Source: an uncultured Clostridia bacterium (GTDB taxonomy: Bacteria; Bacillota; Clostridia; Saccharofermentanales; Saccharofermentanaceae). Taken from it: a stretch of 64,000 nt of DNA. Made by a program: the position numbers and the translations under genes. The stretch spans positions 1 to 64,000 of the forward strand of contig CAMHSJ010000001.1 in assembly GCA_946187935.1 (NCBI GenBank), read 5' to 3'. The notes below the pieces were generated by a model. It did no database searches and was not told where the DNA came from. It was given only the letters and a program-made list of their open reading frames with translations. Positions 59,502 to 64,000 of the stretch are shown piece by piece; position 1 is the first letter of the stretch, and the number at the start of each line of letters is the position of its first letter.

Positions 59502-59595
59502 TACAATCTATTGTTCAAAGATTTTTAACGGTTACTATATTATAATTGTTTCATAATTGGAAGAACGGGCAGTCTGATCTGCTCCGGAGGACGTT

Positions 59596-62500
59596 ATGGA
59601 TAAGCAAAATGATATCTTCAGAAAGATAGCTGAATCGCTGCTGGTCGACTATTCCAGCGTTTACTATGTTAATGCGGTGACCAATGAATATTTTTGGTAT
59701 TCAGTTAATCCGGAATTCCATTCCCTGAGCCTTGAACAGGGCGGGGATGATTTCTTTAAGAACATCATAAGAGACTGCAGGCAGGTCGTCTACGAAGAGG
59801 ACCAGCATATCTTTATAGAGGATATCCAGAAGGACAAGCTCCTCGCCGCCATGAAGAAGGGCAGCATGAAGAACATAGAATACCGTCTCATGATTGGAGG
59901 CGTGCCGACATGGCATTCCCTGAGGATGATAAGGAGCCTTGATGATTCAGCGGATTACATTATCCTCGGCGTCACCAATATCGATGAGCAGTACCGCCAG
60001 AAGGAGATAGAAAAAGAGGTCACGCGTCAGAAAGAGGTCTACAACCAGATCGCTTCAAGTCTTGCGGGTCAGTATGACACCTTGTACTACATCGATCTTG
60101 AGACGAATACCTATGTTGAGATCTCATCTACGGACGATTACAAGAAGCTCAATGTTCCTGCAACAGGCAGCGACTTCTTTGCAGAGAGCAGAAGGAGCAT
60201 CCGCAAATACGTGCATCCGGAAGATCAGGACAAGGCCATGAAGATCCATTACAAGGACGCCATGCTCGCGAATCTTAAGCACAGGAATTCGTACTCTCTG
60301 TCCTGGCGTCTTGTTGTAAATGGTGTTGTTAAGCACATAAGGCATACCGAGATAATGGCCCATGACCGTAAGCACATTGTTGTTTGTATAGAGAATATCG
60401 ATGACGAGGTCAAGGCAAGCACGGAACTCAAGGAGACCCAGCAGAAGAGCATCACTTATTCCCAGATAGCAGAGAGCCTGGCATCGCAATATGACATGAT
60501 CTACTATGTGGACAGCCGGAGCGGCGCATACAAGGAATTTGCCACGCATAAGCTTTATGGCGAACTTGAGATCCAGGAAGAGAGCGATGACTTTTTCGGT
60601 GATGCAGAGCAGAATATCGACAGGATCATCTATCCTGAAGACAGGCAGAGACTAAAGCTCTTCCTTAACAAGGACAATCTCATATCACAGCTTGATGAGA
60701 AAAAACAGCTAATTGAAGATTACCGCATGACGGCAGGCAAGAAGCCGCAGTATACCCGTATGACGGTAACCTGGTCTTCTGACAGGTCGCACTTCATAAT
60801 ATGTGTCGAGAACCGCGAAGAAGTCGTCAAGAAAGAGAAGGAGCACTTAAGAGCTCTTACGATGGCCAACGAGACAGCCAGAAGGGACCTTCTTACCGGG
60901 ACACGCAACAGAACGGCTTATCTTGAATATGAGAAAGAGCTCCAGGCTAAGCTGGATGATAAGACCTGTGAACCCTTTGGCATCATCGTATGCGACCTTA
61001 ATGATCTTAAGCTCATTAACGATACGCAGGGGCATAAGGCGGGAGATGAATATATCAGGAATTCGTGCAGGTTCATCTGCAGGGTGTTCTCGCACAGCCC
61101 GGTATTCAGGACCGGAGGAGATGAGTTTGTCATCTTCCTCATGGATCAGGATTATATCGACCGTGAGAATCTGTTTCTCACATTCAGGAAGCAGATAGAG
61201 GAGAATGCCAGGACCGGCGAAGGGGCGATAATCGCCATGGGAATGTCTGAGTACAAGCCTGACGATGACAAGATGGTCGAGGAAGTCTTTAACCGCGCGG
61301 ACGGACGCATGTACGAAGACAAGAATCACCTTAAGGAGATCAAGCTCTTAAGAGAGAGCCGCGTGATGAAAGATAATGCCAACGCCAAGGTGATCACGGA
61401 AGACAGAAGGAAGATGCTCGATGCTCTGTTTAAGTCCTATGACGTCGTATCAGAAGGAACTTATGTATTTCTCTGTGACATGAAGTACGATTTCTCCAAG
61501 TGGTCGAAGAATGCGGTGGATACTTACGAACTCCCTTCTGAATATATGTATGGCGCAGGGGACATATGGGAGAACTATATCCATCCCGAAGACCGCGATG
61601 CCTACCATAAGGGCATAGACGAGATCTTTTCGGGTGGTTCATCGGGACACGATATGCAGTACCGCGCAAGAAAGCCGGACGGCAGCTACGATGTGTGCAC
61701 CTGCAGGGGCGTTGTAATAAGAGATCTTCTCGGGGAACCGGACTATTTCGTCGGAACGATAAGAAACCACGGATCGCAGGGACATGTTGACACGCTGACG
61801 GGCCTTCGTAACCAGTATGGTTTCTTCGAGGATCTTGAGGGCTGGATCAAGAGAAAAGCTGAGATATTCGTTCTTATCGTGGGCATAAGCAAGTTCTCGG
61901 AGATCAACGAGGTCTACGGCTATCACTTCGGCAACCGCGTGCTCCAGCTTTTCGCGAGGAAAGTATTCGAGAATACCGGCAACAGCGGAGTGTGCTACAG
62001 GATCGACGGCACCAAGTTTGCGGTGATAAGTAATTCCTTGTCCGCCGATGAGCTTCAGGAGCGATATTCAAAGTTCAGGAATTACTTCAGGGAAGTCTTC
62101 CAGGTCGATGACAAGCGCATCCTTCTCGAAGTAAACTGCGGCGCGCTCAAGCTCGACCAGTTCGAGTTTGACCCGCAGACGGTATATTCCTGCCTTAACT
62201 ATGCATACACGGAATCCAAGTCCTACCGTCAGGGCGATATGGTCATGTTCCAGAATGACCTGGGTGAGGATAACAGACAGAGGCTCGAGAAGCTCCACGC
62301 TATCAGGGCTTCGATAAAGCATGGCTACAGGGGCTTTTATCTTCTTTATCAGCCTGTTGTCGATGCACAGACAGAAGAACTGATCTCGGCTGAAGCCCTC
62401 CTTCGCTGGAAGAGCGATACTTACGGAGTTGTTCCTCCGGACCAGTTCATACCGCTGCTCGAATCCGATCCGCTCTTCCCTGAGCTCGGCGAATGGATAA

Positions 62501-63069
62501 TAAGAGAGGCTGTGGTCGCAGCCAAGAAGGTCATAAAGAAGATCCCGTCATTTGTGGTCAACATCAATCTGTCCTATACCCAGATACAGAAACCTGATTT
62601 TGTCGACATGGTATTCCGCATCCTGGATGATATGGATTATCCGCCTGAGCATCTCTGTTTCGAGGTTACTGAAAGATGCAGGCTCCTTGACATCAAGCTC
62701 CTTAAGAATGTTACCACGAGTCTTAAGGCCAGAGGCGTGCTGATCGCTCTTGATGACTTCGGTACCGGATTCTCTTCTGTCGGCATCGTAAAGGAGCTTC
62801 CGTTAGACATCATAAAGATCGATCAGGGCTTTGTAAGAAAGATCGAAGAAGACAAGGTCGACAGGGAACTGATCAAGCACTTCTCAGGACTTGCATCGCT
62901 CTTTGGCGCCAAGGTATGTGTCGAAGGCGTTGAGACAGTCGGCATAAGGAACATACTCCAGAAGTTCAAGGTCGAGAGTTTCCAGGGCTACTACTATGCA
63001 AGACCGCTTAAGCTTAATGAGTTCATTGCCTGGGAGATGGACAGGCTTAAGGAAGAAAACGGGAATTAA
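59596..63069 (+). CDS. PAS-GGDEF-PAS-GGDEF(degenerate)-EAL cyclic-di-GMP enzyme
   Basis: RTGGDEFVIFLMD; degenerate RIDGTKFAVIS; EALLRW, FEVTER, DDFGTGFSS, IIKIDQGF, EGVET. Confidence 0.93.
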   Translation: MDKQNDIFRKIAESLLVDYSSVYYVNAVTNEYFWYSVNPEFHSLSLEQGGDDFFKNIIRDCRQVVYEEDQHIFIEDIQKDKLLAAMKKGSMKNIEYRLMIGGVPTWHSLRMIRSLDDSADYIILGVTNIDEQYRQKEIEKEVTRQKEVYNQIASSLAGQYDTLYYIDLETNTYVEISSTDDYKKLNVPATGSDFFAESRRSIRKYVHPEDQDKAMKIHYKDAMLANLKHRNSYSLSWRLVVNGVVKHIRHTEIMAHDRKHIVVCIENIDDEVKASTELKETQQKSITYSQIAESLASQYDMIYYVDSRSGAYKEFATHKLYGELEIQEESDDFFGDAEQNIDRIIYPEDRQRLKLFLNKDNLISQLDEKKQLIEDYRMTAGKKPQYTRMTVTWSSDRSHFIICVENREEVVKKEKEHLRALTMANETARRDLLTGTRNRTAYLEYEKELQAKLDDKTCEPFGIIVCDLNDLKLINDTQGHKAGDEYIRNSCRFICRVFSHSPVFRTGGDEFVIFLMDQDYIDRENLFLTFRKQIEENARTGEGAIIAMGMSEYKPDDDKMVEEVFNRADGRMYEDKNHLKEIKLLRESRVMKDNANAKVITEDRRKMLDALFKSYDVVSEGTYVFLCDMKYDFSKWSKNAVDTYELPSEYMYGAGDIWENYIHPEDRDAYHKGIDEIFSGGSSGHDMQYRARKPDGSYDVCTCRGVVIRDLLGEPDYFVGTIRNHGSQGHVDTLTGLRNQYGFFEDLEGWIKRKAEIFVLIVGISKFSEINEVYGYHFGNRVLQLFARKVFENTGNSGVCYRIDGTKFAVISNSLSADELQERYSKFRNYFREVFQVDDKRILLEVNCGALKLDQFEFDPQTVYSCLNYAYTESKSYRQGDMVMFQNDLGEDNRQRLEKLHAIRASIKHGYRGFYLLYQPVVDAQTEELISAEALLRWKSDTYGVVPPDQFIPLLESDPLFPELGEWIIREAVVAAKKVIKKIPSFVVNINLSYTQIQKPDFVDMVFRILDDMDYPPEHLCFEVTERCRLLDIKLLKNVTTSLKARGVLIALDDFGTGFSSVGIVKELPLDIIKIDQGFVRKIEEDKVDRELIKHFSGLASLFGAKVCVEGVETVGIRNILQKFKVESFQGYYYARPLKLNEFIAWEMDRLKEENGN

Positions 63070-63072
63070 CAT

Positions 63073-63684
63073 ATGGATCAAAAACAGAGAATGATCGCGA
63101 ACTTGCCTTATAAGGCCTGGATGGACGGCCTTTTGGAGGACAGGGAGGAGACTAAGAAAAAGGTCTATGAGTACAACAGCCTTCCGCCTGAAAGATGGGG
63201 TGAGAGGACAAAGCTCATCAAGGCCATACTCGGCAAGACAGGTGATCAGATCCATGTCGAAGCGCCCTTCAGGTGTGATTACGGATACAACATTGAAGTC
63301 GGTGAGAATTTTTATGCCAACTACAACCTCATAATCCTTGATGTGGGCAAGGTAAGGATCGGTGACAATGCCCAGATCGCTCCCAATGTAGGCATCTACA
63401 CAGCAGGTCATCCCATCCACCCCGACTCCAGGAATTCAGGGTATGAGTACGGCATTGACATCACCATAGGAAACAATGTCTGGATCGGAGCCAATTCCGT
63501 AATACTGCCCGGAGTCACCATAGGAGATAACGCCGTCATAGGTGCGGGAAGTGTTGTTTCCAAGGACATCCCATCTGATGTCATCGCCGTCGGCAATCCC
63601 TGCAGGGTCATAAGGAAGATCACAGAAGAAGACAGGGACTTCTACTACAAAGACAGAAGATTTGATGTGGATGATTACAAGTAA
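63073..63684 (+). CDS. Sugar O-acetyltransferase (maltose O-acetyltransferase-like)
   Basis: Maltose acetyltransferase N-terminus plus left-handed beta-helix hexapeptides DITIGNNVWIGANSVILPGVTIGDNAVIGAGSVVSKDIPSDVIAVGNPCRVIR. Confidence 0.92.
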   Translation: MDQKQRMIANLPYKAWMDGLLEDREETKKKVYEYNSLPPERWGERTKLIKAILGKTGDQIHVEAPFRCDYGYNIEVGENFYANYNLIILDVGKVRIGDNAQIAPNVGIYTAGHPIHPDSRNSGYEYGIDITIGNNVWIGANSVILPGVTIGDNAVIGAGSVVSKDIPSDVIAVGNPCRVIRKITEEDRDFYYKDRRFDVDDYK

Positions 63685-63726
63685 AAGACTCAGCCGCAAA
63701 CCGGGCCGGTAAACCTTCTAACAGTT

Positions 63727-63840
63727 AAATTGCATATTTATTGCTTAAAATCGGATTTCACGTACTGAATATGCAAAAATCGGTGGTTATTGCGTCTTGA
63801 GTACGTGAAATGCATTTTCGCGTACTGAATATGCAATTTC
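63727..63840. repeat. Intergenic ~21-bp repeat cluster (+,-,+ with a partial fourth copy)
   Basis: TTTCACGTACTGAATATGCAA (63756-63776), TTGCGTCTTGAGTACGTGAAA (63790-63810, reverse), TTTCGCGTACTGAATATGCAA (63815-63835), partial AAATTGCATAT (63727-63737). Confidence 0.85.
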
Positions 63841-63892
63841 TTGATCTGTCTATGAGTTTAAGCCTTAAGAGAGCCGCAGGAAAGCAAACAGA

Positions 63893-64000
63893 TCACTCGA
63901 TGATCTTGATGGTCTTATCGCTTGTATAGCTGTTCCACCCGGGGTCAGTATTCCATGCAAAGTCAGACCAGATCTTGCGCAGTCTCTTGCCGATCTTATC
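63893..64000 (-). CDS. C-terminal fragment of unknown minus-strand protein (cut by window edge)
   Basis: Minus frame DKIGKRLRKIWSDFAWNTDPGWNSYTSDKTIKIIE*. Confidence 0.5.
   Translation of the reverse strand, partial: DKIGKRLRKIWSDFAWNTDPGWNSYTSDKTIKIIE

Noticed and set aside
62884-63420. 178-aa minus-strand ORF across the EAL/acetyltransferase junction
   Set aside because: Overlaps two well-supported genes on the opposite strand; no domain.

Overview
64 kb window of a moderate-GC Clostridia/Lachnospiraceae-like chromosome (lineage inferred from gene content, not verified). Most of it is densely packed protein-coding sequence; I saw no rRNA, tRNA or CRISPR array. Recognisable blocks, left to right: a barstar-like gene; a bacterial voltage-gated Na+ channel (BacNav) gene broken by one in-frame TAG; a chimeric/decayed gene; flavodoxin, ICMT-like, HAD and glycerol-1-phosphate dehydrogenase genes; a phytoene-desaturase-like FAD oxidoreductase, an FNR/2Fe-2S/membrane fusion and a CDP-alcohol phosphatidyltransferase; several zinc-ribbon membrane proteins; an S41 peptidase lipoprotein; an OFA-type MFS transporter; a class III nucleotide cyclase with a large sensor; a GAF-ABC ATPase fusion with a coiled-coil FtsX permease; a radical SAM protein; an orphan RelB/DinJ-like antitoxin; two two-component systems around a LanFEG/Bcr-like ABC transporter; a second FtsX/LolD-type ABC pair; a C1 peptidase; a promoter/terminator/boxA-like leader ahead of DUF551-like repeat proteins; AraC and SDR genes; a PD-(D/E)XK-like nuclease gene next to ~22-bp repeats; proB; a class A PBP; rlmD; a lower-GC island with an XRE regulator, a ChW-repeat surface protein and an XRE-MntA/HepT toxin-antitoxin module; a PAS-GGDEF-EAL protein; and a sugar O-acetyltransferase. 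The strongest leads for follow-up are the TAG-interrupted BacNav gene, the leader plus DUF551-like array, the matched +/-/+ repeat clusters between convergent genes, the GAF-ABC fusion, the G1PDH/FAD-reductase neighbourhood, and the HTH-fused MntA antitoxin with its candidate operator. I could not run any search, so all family calls rest on motif and sequence recognition.
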